The notes: generated by a model from the letters alone, not told the origin. A stretch of 9,421 nt of DNA from Planctomycetes bacterium RBG_16_41_13 (GCA_001828295.1 MHYI01000222.1:1-9421), one strand, 5' to 3'; shown: positions 1 to 6,980, counted from the first letter of the stretch. Translations and numbers: made by a program.

Positions 1-1047
1 AAATACAATAGGAACTGCACCTCTTAACCCAACCCACGAGATAAGCAGGCGTTCCCTGTTTCTCATTTTAAAAAATAAAAGGCAAAGAAATACTGCAAGT
101 GGTCTTGCTACAAACATCAGAAAAAGAGCAATTACACTTCCTGTTCCAATGAAAGGCAACATTTGTTTTGGAAACACAAGCAACCCAAGAGCAAGGAACA
201 TTACAATTTGCATCATCCATGCCTGCCCGTCATAAAACCGCATAATGCTTTTTTTGTGAATAAAATTTTCATTGCCAAGAATAATTGCCGAGAGGTAAAC
301 AGCAAGAAAACCATTGCCATTGAAAAAAGTAGTAATGCCATAAGTAAAAAACATGAGAGCAAGCGTCAGGACGGGATAAAGCCCGTCATGGTCAAGATTT
401 ATTTTATTAAGTATCCATATCATTGCCTTACCCAATAAGTAACCCGCAATTGCGCCAATAATCATTTGTTGAAAGAACATCGGAATTAATGAAGCAAAAG
501 AGGTATCTTTATGCACGAGCAAAGATGTAATACCAATAGTCAGGAAATATGCCATCGGATCGTTGCTGCCCGATTCCAATTCCAGCAATGGTCTTAAATT
601 TCCTTTTAGCCCGATGCTTTTTGAACGAAGAATAGAGAATACTGCAGCAGCGTCAGTTGACGATACAATTGCACCGATTAAAAATGCCTCTGTAAGTGTA
701 AAGCCGGAAATATAGGAAATGAAAAGTCCTAAAGAAACTGCTGTGAGCAATACTCCCAAAGTTGATAGAGTAACACCCTGCCACAAAACAGGTTTTACAC
801 TTTCCCATTTTGTTTCCAGTCCACCCGAAAACAAAATAAAAGCCAGGGCAATCGCACCCAGTGATTGTGCAAGATTGGGGTTGTCAAAGTGGATGCCGCC
901 AATTCCATCCGAACCTGCAAGCATACCCACTGCCAGAAAAACAATAAGCGCAGGAACGCCAAGTTTTCCTGTTGTTTTGCTGGCAAGAATACTTAACAGT
1001 AATAATATTGAACTAATTAAAAGTAGGTTTTCCGGCGTAAGTGTCAT
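1..1047 (-). CDS. CvrA/NhaP2-type K+(Na+)/H+ antiporter, C-terminus cut by window edge
   Basis: This is an inner-membrane cation/proton antiporter of the CPA1 family. The visible 349 residues are an uninterrupted frame from an ATG at 1047 to the left edge, and an in-frame stop just upstream (1054-1056) fixes the start. The protein is strongly hydrophobic, with about ten membrane segments. Family signatures are STDAAAVFS (about 130-138), ESGSNDPMA (about 158-166, with the conserved Asp163 that carries ions in CPA1 exchangers) and [10 protein letters not shown] (about 337-346). These resemble E. coli CvrA/NhaP2 along the whole visible length. The missing part should hold the last membrane segments and, if CvrA-like, a cytoplasmic TrkA-C (RCK_C) domain. 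The role inferred from the family is exchange of K+ or Na+ for H+ in ion and pH homeostasis; which cation cannot be told. It has no recognisable strong ribosome site and stands alone, 392 bp downstream of the peptidase gene on the same strand. Confidence 0.9.
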   Translation of the reverse strand, partial: MTLTPENLLLISSILLLLSILASKTTGKLGVPALIVFLAVGMLAGSDGIGGIHFDNPNLAQSLGAIALAFILFSGGLETKWESVKPVLWQGVTLSTLGVLLTAVSLGLFISYISGFTLTEAFLIGAIVSSTDAAAVFSILRSKSIGLKGNLRPLLELESGSNDPMAYFLTIGITSLLVHKDTSFASLIPMFFQQMIIGAIAGYLLGKAMIWILNKINLDHDGLYPVLTLALMFFTYGITTFFNGNGFLAVYLSAIILGNENFIHKKSIMRFYDGQAWMMQIVMFLALGLLVFPKQMLPFIGTGSVIALFLMFVARPLAVFLCLLFFKMRNRERLLISWVGLRGAVPIVF

Positions 1048-1216
1048 TTCAAGTCAGTCCCATTTTTTACTCGTCAGTGTCCACGAAGCACGATCGTTTT
1101 AGAATGACGTACAAATCCCATCATTATTTGGGAGTATATGCGTAACTGCTGTTGCTTATTATCTAATTGATTCTGTAATCATTAAGCGTAATATAGTAAA
1201 CGACCAAAACGCGACT

Positions 1217-1264
1217 CGTTCCCAAACCTTGTGCCGAACATAGTGAAGTATCAGTTTGGGAACG
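1217..1264. repeat. Inverted repeat, 11-bp perfect stem
   Basis: CGTTCCCAAAC at 1217-1227 is the exact reverse complement of GTTTGGGAACG at 1254-1264, with a 26-base loop. Together with the two hairpin features just downstream it forms a composite palindromic block typical of dispersed intergenic elements (REP- or MITE-like). It has no T-tract, so a terminator is unlikely. Confidence 0.75.
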
Positions 1265-1267
1265 CCG

Positions 1268-1285
1268 GCCTGTAGGTAGACAGGC
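1268..1285. repeat. Short hairpin, 6-bp perfect stem
   Basis: GCCTGT (1268-1273) pairs exactly with ACAGGC (1280-1285) around a 6-base loop. It begins three bases after the preceding inverted repeat, so it probably belongs to the same element. Confidence 0.6.
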
Positions 1286-1294
1286 AATTACGCA

Positions 1295-1363
1295 GGAAAC
1301 TCTGTTTCCGGCAAGGATCAGAAACAAGACATACTAATTTTATTTTGAGAAACCGGAGTTTCC
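1295..1363. repeat. Paired small palindromes (GGAAAC...GTTTCC type)
   Basis: GGAAAC-TCT-GTTTCC at 1295-1309 is a perfect 6-bp hairpin. GAAAC-CGGA-GTTTC at 1349-1362 is a second, related one. The two halves can also pair with each other (GGAAACTC against GAGTTTCC), so the pair could form alternative or cruciform structures. They sit next to the hairpins at 1217-1285, and the whole block of about 150 bp looks like one composite repeat. Confidence 0.6.
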
Positions 1364-1408
1364 CGAACAAGTCAGTGTTTGACCGTAATGTTTACGCTGA
1401 ATAGTTAC

Positions 1409-1437
1409 TTTCAAAAGGCGAAACTGTTACAATAAAA
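1409..1437. repeat. Imperfect direct repeat, copy 1 (downstream of the peptidase gene)
   Basis: TTTCAAAA, four variable bases, then AAACTGTTACAA (1421-1432) and an A-rich tail. The same arrangement with identical spacing recurs at 3426-3454 on the other side of the peptidase gene. The two copies differ mainly in the four-base block. Confidence 0.55.
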
Positions 1438-1439
1438 AC

Positions 1440-3233
1440 TTATCGTGACGATGCCTCTTCCACAGCCGGGTCAGCCTGGATGAGACCATATCCGCTGTCA
1501 TAGTCAAATCCCGATTCTTCCATGTCAAGTGCGGTATCTTTAAGTATGGAATAAATGTCATCCGGCGATAGAAGCGGATTTACTTCCAGCATTAATGCGG
1601 CAACTGCCGCCGCATGAGGCGCCGCCGCTGATGTTCCAAAGAAGTTTGGGAATCCGTCTTCTTCCCAATCGGTTCCGAAAAAAGTAGTATTTATTCCGTC
1701 AATGGCTACAATTTCCGGTTTTTTACGCACTTCCGGAGTTGAAAAGGTGCCCATTTCATCAAAAAGTACCACTGTGTGTCCCGCGGAAGAGTAATATTCC
1801 AGAAGGGCCGGATCAACGCCAAATTCCGGCGTCTCAAAATATGCCGATGCGCCAACCGCAAGTCCGCCGGCTGCGTTCGCATGCCCGTAGATTGTGCCGC
1901 TTTCTGTAGCGTATTCGTTCAACGTTCCTTCAAAATTAAATAGCACGTATTTTATAAGCCTTGGCGCAGGCCCTTTGATATTTTCAATTACTATATTAAA
2001 ATCTGTGTTTCCTGAACCAATGGGATTATTATAATACAAGGTCTCCACCGGGTCGCCGCCAATATTATTATCGATACCGTATGCAAGGACAGTTGTTGGC
2101 GGATCGTTTGTAAGAAAGATATCGACGTCGTTGCGGGAGCCTGGAGGGCTTACCGAGTAGAAAGGAGAGTCCCATTGAAGGACAATGTAAACCTCTGTTC
2201 CTTCCGGTATGGTGATACTCTGAAACGTGTCGGTGTCAGCACCGGGGTCAAAATCATGTGGTTCCCCGAAAAACACGGGGGCTTTGCCGCTCCGACGAAA
2301 GAGACTTTCATCGGCGTCCCGCCCTGAATTGCCTGCCGCTGAAAAATAGACTGCGCCCAAATCCTTCACAATATCAACCGCCTGGGCAATAATTCCGTCC
2401 TGAAACATCGGCTCTGCAAAATATTGCACATCATCCACAATGACATGTGCGCCCGCCTCTGTTTTTAATTTTATAATTCCGGCGGCAAAATCCGCCATGC
2501 CATTAAATGCCGAATGAAATGCCAGACCTGCACCAGGCGCAACATCGTGTATGATCTGCATCATCGCCCGTCCTTCATCCGACCCGGAAGAGCAGCCATA
2601 CTCTTCTTCCAGTACGGTAATGTCGAAGGGAAGGTCATCATTTCTTACGTCATCTACTGCGCCATCCAAACAGTTAAAACTGTCCGATAAAACGCCTACG
2701 GTAATCCCTGTCCCATCAATTCCATAGGTATTGCGCGCCAAATCAGATTTCATTGCAATATCGCCCTGGCCATCCACCTTTCCCGCGCGGGTTATGGCGT
2801 ATGAAGGCCTTGCAAAACGGAGGTTTTCCAGCACATCCATATTTTTAACCGCTTCGATAGGCATCAAGCCTGATACCATATTCCCATAAACAACTGCCTG
2901 CTTCATGCCGAGTGATTCAAGATGTTCTTTTAAAATGGCCGCATTATCTACGGCAACAGCATCAATAACCACCATATCCCCTTCTATTCGGTAAAGGGGC
3001 ATTTTCGGTTCAAATTTTGCGATTTTTGCAGGAAATTTCGATTCTTCTTTATAGGCAAGATATTCATCATATAATACGGTCAAACCATGTTTTGCCCGCG
3101 TAAATTGCTTTTCCCTTGCAAGAATCATCTGCCGCACCGATTCGGTTTCCCTCATTTCCGCATGAAGAAGATTTGGAGTAAAAATATTTAAGAGTACTGC
3201 AGCAAGCAACTCATATTTTAATAATTGTCTCAT
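1440..3233 (-). CDS. Secreted S8-family (subtilisin-like) serine peptidase with Glu in the His position
   Basis: A 597-residue exported peptidase. Residues 1-25 form a signal peptide (hydrophobic core, probable cleavage after LLHA). Residues about 26-160 look like a propeptide-type region with no catalytic motif. The catalytic domain starts near 170: the Asp motif is GVLSDSFN (Asp184), the oxyanion-hole motif is SAAGNSG (Asn302) and the Ser motif is FFGTSAAAPHAAA (Ser535). Where classic subtilases have HGTH, this protein has DEGRAMMQIIHDVAPGA, so Glu220 takes the place of the catalytic His. An insertion of about 130 residues (roughly 320-450), rich in beta-type sequence, separates Asn302 from Ser535 and resembles a PPC-like beta-sandwich. 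The only two cysteines, 188 and 214, flank the active-site region. A CTCC at 3244-3247 (GGAG on the coding strand) lies 10 bases before the ATG. It is probably monocistronic. It should act in the periplasm or outside the cell; the substrate is unknown. Confidence 0.9.
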   Translation of the reverse strand: MRQLLKYELLAAVLLNIFTPNLLHAEMRETESVRQMILAREKQFTRAKHGLTVLYDEYLAYKEESKFPAKIAKFEPKMPLYRIEGDMVVIDAVAVDNAAILKEHLESLGMKQAVVYGNMVSGLMPIEAVKNMDVLENLRFARPSYAITRAGKVDGQGDIAMKSDLARNTYGIDGTGITVGVLSDSFNCLDGAVDDVRNDDLPFDITVLEEEYGCSSGSDEGRAMMQIIHDVAPGAGLAFHSAFNGMADFAAGIIKLKTEAGAHVIVDDVQYFAEPMFQDGIIAQAVDIVKDLGAVYFSAAGNSGRDADESLFRRSGKAPVFFGEPHDFDPGADTDTFQSITIPEGTEVYIVLQWDSPFYSVSPPGSRNDVDIFLTNDPPTTVLAYGIDNNIGGDPVETLYYNNPIGSGNTDFNIVIENIKGPAPRLIKYVLFNFEGTLNEYATESGTIYGHANAAGGLAVGASAYFETPEFGVDPALLEYYSSAGHTVVLFDEMGTFSTPEVRKKPEIVAIDGINTTFFGTDWEEDGFPNFFGTSAAAPHAAAVAALMLEVNPLLSPDDIYSILKDTALDMEESGFDYDSGYGLIQADPAVEEASSR

Positions 3234-3291
3234 ATTGGTTTTTCTCCGTTCTATGGCAACTTCTTAATAAGTTAAGGTATCTACATGATTA

Positions 3292-3373
3292 TTAAACACA
3301 CCCCTAAATCCCCTCTTGATAGAGGGGACTTCTTATCTCCCCTCTAAAAAGAGGGGCCGGGGGTGTGTTTTAA
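3292..3373. repeat. 82-bp MITE-like palindromic element
   Basis: The ends are inverted repeats: TTAAACACACCCC (3292-3304) matches the reverse complement of GGGGTGTGTTTTAA (3360-3373) apart from one extra A. Inside are two perfect 7-bp hairpins of the same stem sequence: CCCCTCT-TGAT-AGAGGGG (3310-3327) and CCCCTCT-AAAA-AGAGGGG (3339-3356). The whole can fold into one long or cloverleaf structure. It encodes nothing. Its architecture is that of a small non-autonomous mobile or REP-type element. No clear target-site duplication is visible. Confidence 0.75.
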
Positions 3374-3425
3374 GGAAGCAAACCTTTTACCACGCACACG
3401 GTAATCTATATGCTTGGCAAATCTT

Positions 3426-3454
3426 TTTCAAAAATCTAAACTGTTACAAAAAAA
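3426..3454. repeat. Imperfect direct repeat, copy 2 (upstream of the peptidase gene)
   Basis: TTTCAAAA, four variable bases, then AAACTGTTACAA (3438-3449) followed by A residues. It is in the same orientation as, and 2017 bp from, the copy at 1409-1437. The pair brackets the peptidase gene. Confidence 0.55.
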
Positions 3455-3528
3455 ATTAAAACATCTGTTTTTAAACTTATCATAAATATCATAATACAGC
3501 AAAAAGCCGCAACCAAAAATAGTTTAAC

Positions 3529-3571
3529 CACAAAGGGCACAAAGAATACAGAACACAAAGGACACAAAGAA
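3529..3571. repeat. CACAAAG short tandem/direct repeat tract
   Basis: An 18-base unit, CACAAAGGGCACAAAGAA (3529-3546), recurs with one mismatch at 3554-3571. Each unit itself contains two CACAAAG words 9 bases apart. It is a degenerate intergenic repeat; it is too short and irregular to be a CRISPR array. Confidence 0.6.
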
Positions 3572-3829
3572 AAACTTACAAAAAAAAGAAGTTTTTACAG
3601 GGTAATACTATAATATTTATAATGCAATATTTTTTGCGAAGGAATTTCCGTAATTGTAACACTTTAGTTTTTTGAAAAATCCGGGAGGCATTAAAAAAAT
3701 GTAGTCGCGTTAGGGATGGTCTGTTTGTAGCACAATAAAATTCAATCCCGAAGAATTATAACTATTTACTGCATGGTTTGAGGATTTCCCGTTCTATCGT
3801 TTGCGGTCTGTGACTCATGAAAGGTAAAA

Positions 3830-4621
3830 ATGCTTACATTAAAAAAACTTATTGCCCAATTGCTGTTTCCTGTTCCATTATGTCTTGAAATATTGATAGT
3901 CGGCGCCGTATTAATGTTCTTTTCCAGAAAGCAGAAACGTGGGAAGTATGTCGTTTTGTCTGGCATTCTGCTGTTTGCATTTTTCTGTTACTCCTCTCCT
4001 GTTTCGAAAGTATTTATCAGACGTTTAGAATATAAATACCCTCCTCTTTTATCAATGCAATCATCCGATGATAAAGCAGGGGCTATTGTTCCCGAAGTGA
4101 AATGGATTGTTGTTCTGGCCGGAGGGCATACTTCAGACCCGGATACACCGATAACCAGCAGGGTTTCCGGGGAAACGCTCGTTCGTCTTGTGGAAGGGAT
4201 ACGGCTGCACAGGTTAGTGCCTGAAAGCAGGCTTGTTTTATCTGGGGGAAGGGTTTTTGATCCCGTTTCAGGAGCAGAAGTTATGGCGGAATTGGCACTG
4301 GCGCTTGGAGTTGAAGAGGAATCGCTGATTTTGCAACCCGAATCAAAAGATACGCATGATGAGGCAAAATTTGTAAAACCCATTGTGGGGGATGACCATT
4401 TTATTTTAGTTACATCGGCAAATCACATGGCACGCGCAATGGGAATGTTCAAAAAATCAGGGATGAATCCCATACCTGCTCCCGCGGGACACACTATTCT
4501 GAAATCACAAACAACCGCGCCCGGTGATTTTTTCCCCAGTTCATATGGTTTTGATAAAGCAGAACAAGTATTTTACGAGTACCTTGGGATACTTTGGGCT
4601 TTGCTGCGGGCGCAGATATAA
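3830..4621 (+). CDS. elyC: ElyC-like envelope biogenesis factor (YdcF/DUF218 family)
   Basis: A 263-residue inner-membrane protein. Two membrane segments (about 11-31 and 40-56) are followed by a DUF218 domain from about 92 to 250. Recognisable motifs are VVLAGGH (94-100), LSGG (137-140), KDTHDEA (173-179) and LVTSANHMARAM (193-204). The N-terminal LTLKKLI...FPVPL stretch, the PIPAPA motif near 214-219 and the length match E. coli ElyC (YcbC). ElyC is required for normal peptidoglycan and lipid-carrier metabolism of the envelope; its biochemical activity is not settled. The start has AAAGG at 3820-3824, five bases before the ATG. It is the only plus-strand gene here. A perfect hairpin spans its stop codon (4603-4635). 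A more general YdcF-family label is the fallback if orthology fails. Confidence 0.88.
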   Translation: MLTLKKLIAQLLFPVPLCLEILIVGAVLMFFSRKQKRGKYVVLSGILLFAFFCYSSPVSKVFIRRLEYKYPPLLSMQSSDDKAGAIVPEVKWIVVLAGGHTSDPDTPITSRVSGETLVRLVEGIRLHRLVPESRLVLSGGRVFDPVSGAEVMAELALALGVEEESLILQPESKDTHDEAKFVKPIVGDDHFILVTSANHMARAMGMFKKSGMNPIPAPAGHTILKSQTTAPGDFFPSSYGFDKAEQVFYEYLGILWALLRAQI

Positions 4622-4635
4622 ATGCAACCCGCAGC
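4603..4635 (+). terminator. Hairpin across the elyC stop codon, possible terminator or mRNA 3'-end structure
   Basis: GCTGCGGG (4603-4610) and CCCGCAGC (4628-4635) are perfect 8-bp complements with a 17-base loop that contains the stop codon. The sequence after it is pyrimidine-rich (CTTTCTCTG) but lacks a clean T-tract. It may stabilise the mRNA end rather than terminate transcription. Confidence 0.45.
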
Positions 4636-4665
4636 CTTTCTCTGAATTTTCAAGCCAGTTCTTTT

Positions 4666-4710
4666 AAAAAAGGGTTCCTGGTTTACAAGCGAAACCCTTC
4701 CCGTTTTTTT
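4666..4710. terminator. Bidirectional rho-independent terminator between elyC and hflC
   Basis: AAGGGTT (4670-4676) pairs with AACCCTT (4693-4699). An A-tract on the left (4666-4671) acts as a T-tract for the minus strand, and TTTTTTT (4704-4710) lies on the right for the plus strand. It lies between two convergent genes, where a shared terminator is expected. The hflC stop codon (4709-4711) lies in the right-hand T-tract. Transcription of hflC therefore ends through the stem just after its stop. Confidence 0.6.
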
Positions 4711-5680
4711 ACTCTAAAGTCCACGCTTCAACGGCTCCACCATCTTTTTCAAAGCCCTTGAGATACCTGAAATATTCTCCGTCCGTGTTGAGAATAAGCC
4801 GTGTCTGTGCGCTTATTGTGGTTTTATATGTTTCCAGTGTTTTGAGAAAGGAATATAATTCAGGGGCTTTTGTATATGCTTCAGCGTAAATCTTAATAGC
4901 CTCTGCATCAGCTTGTCCCCTGGTTTCCTCTGCCGTACGATATCCTTCCGATTCGATTCTCTCCAGTTCCTTCCTCATCGTACCTAAAATTTCAGCTTCT
5001 TCCCTTCTACCTTCTGATTCATATTTATTTGCGATGCGGATACGTTCCGAGCGCATACGATCATAAATCTTTGGGATTACTGCCGCCACGTAATTAATGT
5101 ATTTTATGCGCACGTCCACCAATTCAATTCCGTATCGGTCCTCAAGCGAGCGTCGTGCCATAGCCAGGATTTCTGCGGTAATTTCATCGCGGCCTTTTTT
5201 AATGATCACCTTCTTTGTCTCTTCCGCCACTTCAAGCTCCTTTGTCGTATATTCCAGTTTACGATTGGAGTTTCTGAGCACCTCTTTTAACGGATAGGCG
5301 CTGACAACGTTTTTCACTGCCGACTCGATAACCTCATCAAGCAATCCCTGTCCGCGTGCTTCTATGCCCAGAGAGGTATAAAAACTGAGAGGATCGACAA
5401 TTTTCCATCGCGCCCAGGAAGCTACGCCTATGTTTTCCTTATCCCTTGTGAGAATATCACTAATTTCGCCCGACCAGTTCAGTATGCGTTTGTTAAAATA
5501 TCTGACGTCCTGAATAAACGGGGTTTTTACATGAAGTCCATGCACCACCGTCGTTCGCACGGGCTTTCCAAACTGAGTGATAACGGCCTGCAATCGTTCA
5601 TCAACAACATAGAGGGAGCTTTTCAGGAATATTGCCATGATGCCTATTGCGATTAATACAATGATAACGGTCCTTTTCAT
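4709..5680 (-). CDS. hflC: HflC, SPFH-domain modulator of the FtsH protease
   Basis: A 323-residue membrane-anchored SPFH (band 7/stomatin) protein. One N-terminal membrane segment (about 4-22) is followed by the SPFH domain (about 24-215), with GLHVKTPF (48-55) and YGIELVDVRIKYIN near 183-196. A charged coiled coil follows (about 200-265). The C-terminal block RGQADAEAIKIYAEAY (254-269), followed by KAPELYSFLKTLETY, is diagnostic of HflC rather than other stomatins. HflC pairs with HflK in a large complex that surrounds FtsH and limits its degradation of membrane proteins. Its ATG overlaps the hflK stop by four bases (ATGA), and GAGGAGG (5697-5691 on the coding strand) lies within the end of hflK, so translation is probably coupled. 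Confidence 0.95.
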   Translation of the reverse strand: MKRTVIIVLIAIGIMAIFLKSSLYVVDERLQAVITQFGKPVRTTVVHGLHVKTPFIQDVRYFNKRILNWSGEISDILTRDKENIGVASWARWKIVDPLSFYTSLGIEARGQGLLDEVIESAVKNVVSAYPLKEVLRNSNRKLEYTTKELEVAEETKKVIIKKGRDEITAEILAMARRSLEDRYGIELVDVRIKYINYVAAVIPKIYDRMRSERIRIANKYESEGRREEAEILGTMRKELERIESEGYRTAEETRGQADAEAIKIYAEAYTKAPELYSFLKTLETYKTTISAQTRLILNTDGEYFRYLKGFEKDGGAVEAWTLE

Positions 5681-6681
5681 TTCTTCATTCCCTCCTCATT
5701 GAGGCCAAGGATAGGTAATAATCCTTTTAAATCCTTATCGATAATATACAACTTTTCGCATTTCGGCAACACCTCCGCCATCGTTTCAAGGAAGAGCCTC
5801 CGCCTTGTGACATCTTCCGCTTTTTTGTATTCTTCATATACCGCGAGAAATGCCTTTACGTCCCCTGTTGCTCTGTTTATCCTTCTTACATAATATCCCT
5901 CAGCTTCCCTGATTGCCTGTTCTTTTTTCCCTTCAGCCGCGGGCAGTAATTTATTTTTTTGCCCTTCCGCCTCATTAATGATTTTATCTTTGTTTTGTAT
6001 TGCCTGGTTTACCGCGTTAAAGGCGTCTTTGACGGCAAGAGGAGGATCCACTCCTTTAAGCAAAACCGATTGAATGCTGATGCCGCAGTTATACTCGTCC
6101 AGGCCTTTTTGTATATTTTCCTTGGCCATTTGCTCTATTTCAATCCTGCCAATGGTTAAAACTTCATCGATGGAGAGGTCTCCCACCAGGGTTCTCATTA
6201 CCGATTGCGAAATGCCACGGATTGTTTCACGAACATCCCTTACATTGAAAAAATACTCTTCTAAGGCTTTAATTTTGTAACGAATAACCCAATTCACTTC
6301 CGCACAGTTAAGATCCGCGGTAAGCATAAGTTTTTCCTCCTGCGCCTCAGGGAATTCATAGTCCACAATACTCGTGGTGCCGCGTTGTCTTGTTCTGAAT
6401 CCAAATTCCTCATTATAGATTGTTTTCACCTCTCCTTTCAGTATTTTATCAATGCCGTAAGGGATTTTGGTGTGCAATCCTGGTCCCACCGTTTCTTTAT
6501 ATTTTCCGAACCGTAACACCACCGCTTCTTCATTCGCCTTTACCGTGTAAAATGCCGAATACCCGGTTATGATAATGAAGAGCAGCATAATGATGGGGGG
6601 GAGAAACTTTTTTAACGGCTGCAGGGATATTTGGTCGAAGTTTATCTCCGGCGGTTTCCTGCGCGGTCCATAATCAGGCAT
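5677..6681 (-). CDS. hflK: HflK, SPFH-domain modulator of the FtsH protease
   Basis: A 334-residue partner of HflC. Residues 1-26 are a short cytoplasmic tail, 27-46 a membrane segment, and about 47-215 the SPFH domain with VVLRFGKY, GPGLHTKIP (66-74) and the HflK-typical MLTADLNCAEVNWVIRYKI (118-136). An AEG-containing coiled coil at about 230-285 leads to the C-terminal region. It is shorter than E. coli HflK (419 residues), lacking its glycine-rich N-terminus and part of the C-terminal tail. The start is well supported by AAGGAGGT at 6694-6687 on the coding strand, five bases before ATG. This is the strongest ribosome site in the window. It forms an operon with hflC. The gene upstream is now the remnant of an AIR-synthase-like gene. 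Confidence 0.95.
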   Translation of the reverse strand: MPDYGPRRKPPEINFDQISLQPLKKFLPPIIMLLFIIITGYSAFYTVKANEEAVVLRFGKYKETVGPGLHTKIPYGIDKILKGEVKTIYNEEFGFRTRQRGTTSIVDYEFPEAQEEKLMLTADLNCAEVNWVIRYKIKALEEYFFNVRDVRETIRGISQSVMRTLVGDLSIDEVLTIGRIEIEQMAKENIQKGLDEYNCGISIQSVLLKGVDPPLAVKDAFNAVNQAIQNKDKIINEAEGQKNKLLPAAEGKKEQAIREAEGYYVRRINRATGDVKAFLAVYEEYKKAEDVTRRRLFLETMAEVLPKCEKLYIIDKDLKGLLPILGLNEEGMKK

Positions 6682-6767
6682 GTGTTACCTCCTTTTTCTC
6701 TAATCACTCAATGGGCAGCACGGTGTTGTGCATTGCCGTATCAATGCGTTGTTGACATTGATTATTT
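6682..6767. other. Spacer upstream of hflK
   Basis: 86 bp between the remnant stop codon (6768-6770) and hflK. It contains the hflK ribosome site. No confident minus-strand promoter is visible, so hflKC may be transcribed from further upstream. Confidence 0.4.
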
Positions 6768-6980
6768 TTACAAAATCTTTATAATCTCATCTTTCTTAAA
6801 CACAGGCATTTTTATAACCCTTCCCCTTCTCAGCAGCTTTAATCCACCGGTTTTGGGGTAAATTTTCCAATCACAGTACATACTATACCACTTTCCCTAA
6901 TGTTATCAACAACTTCTTTTGTATCTCCAGGGGTGACAACGCTACCAACAATACTCCGGAAGCGATAAGGCCAAGTGAGG
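6768..6980 (-). pseudogene. C-terminal remnant of an AIR-synthase-related (PurM/HypE-like) protein, frameshifted
   Basis: Downstream of the hsdR-like part, the coding strand reads LGLIASGVLLVALSP in the hsdR frame. It then continues in the next frame as PGDTKEVVDNIRESGI, VCTVIGKFTPKTGG, LKLLRRGRVIKMP and VFKKDEIIKIL, up to a TAA at 6770-6768. The joined sequence matches the C-terminal end of AIR-synthase-related proteins: the ...PLGLIASG...L block, a P-x-D-x-x-E-V-V helix, then GI...VIGK(V/F) and a short basic tail. One base is missing in the C run at 6930-6933 (GGGG on the plus strand); adding one C restores an unbroken frame (SPPGDTKEVV). The N-terminal three quarters, including the ATP-binding part, is absent, so it is non-functional. 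It lies directly upstream of hflK. Family assignment is from remembered motifs only. Confidence 0.6.

Larger units (their letters stand above)
1048..1439. other. Non-coding spacer between peptidase and antiporter genes
   Basis: This 392-bp gap lies between two minus-strand genes. I see no convincing gene in it. Its middle (1217-1363) is packed with hairpin-forming repeats, annotated separately. The stretch next to the peptidase stop (1409-1437) is one half of an imperfect direct repeat whose partner lies upstream of the same gene. I find no clear promoter consensus for the antiporter, and no classic GC-stem plus T-tract terminator for the peptidase gene. Confidence 0.6.
3234..3829. other. Divergent non-coding region between peptidase gene and elyC
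   Basis: These 596 bp separate the peptidase gene (-) from elyC (+), so both promoters should lie here. I see no confident -35/-10 pair for either. The region holds the 82-bp palindromic element at 3292-3373, the direct repeat copy at 3426-3454 and the CACAAAG tract at 3529-3571. The remainder, about 3575-3829, is AT-rich with no gene or structure I can support. Confidence 0.6.

Noticed and set aside
163..438. Open frame of 91 codons on the plus strand
   Set aside because: Opposite-strand shadow of the antiporter gene, which has clear family motifs in its own frame.
719..1102. Open frame of 127 codons on the plus strand
   Set aside because: Lies over the antiporter start region; no recognisable protein.
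3529..3571. Possible CRISPR array
   Set aside because: Units are 18 bases with a 7-base gap and no unique spacers.
3988..4383. Minus-strand open frame of 131 codons inside elyC
   Set aside because: Low-complexity Ser/Thr-rich shadow of elyC.
6752..6785. Plus-strand TTGACA and TATAAT resembling a sigma-70 promoter
   Set aside because: The spacer is 22 bp, too long for a normal promoter, and there is no plus-strand gene downstream.
6768..6881. Separate 37-codon small gene starting two bases after the hsdR-frame stop (TAGTATG)
   Set aside because: The same frame is open well upstream of this ATG and matches the AIR-synthase-like tail; better explained as part of a frameshifted remnant.
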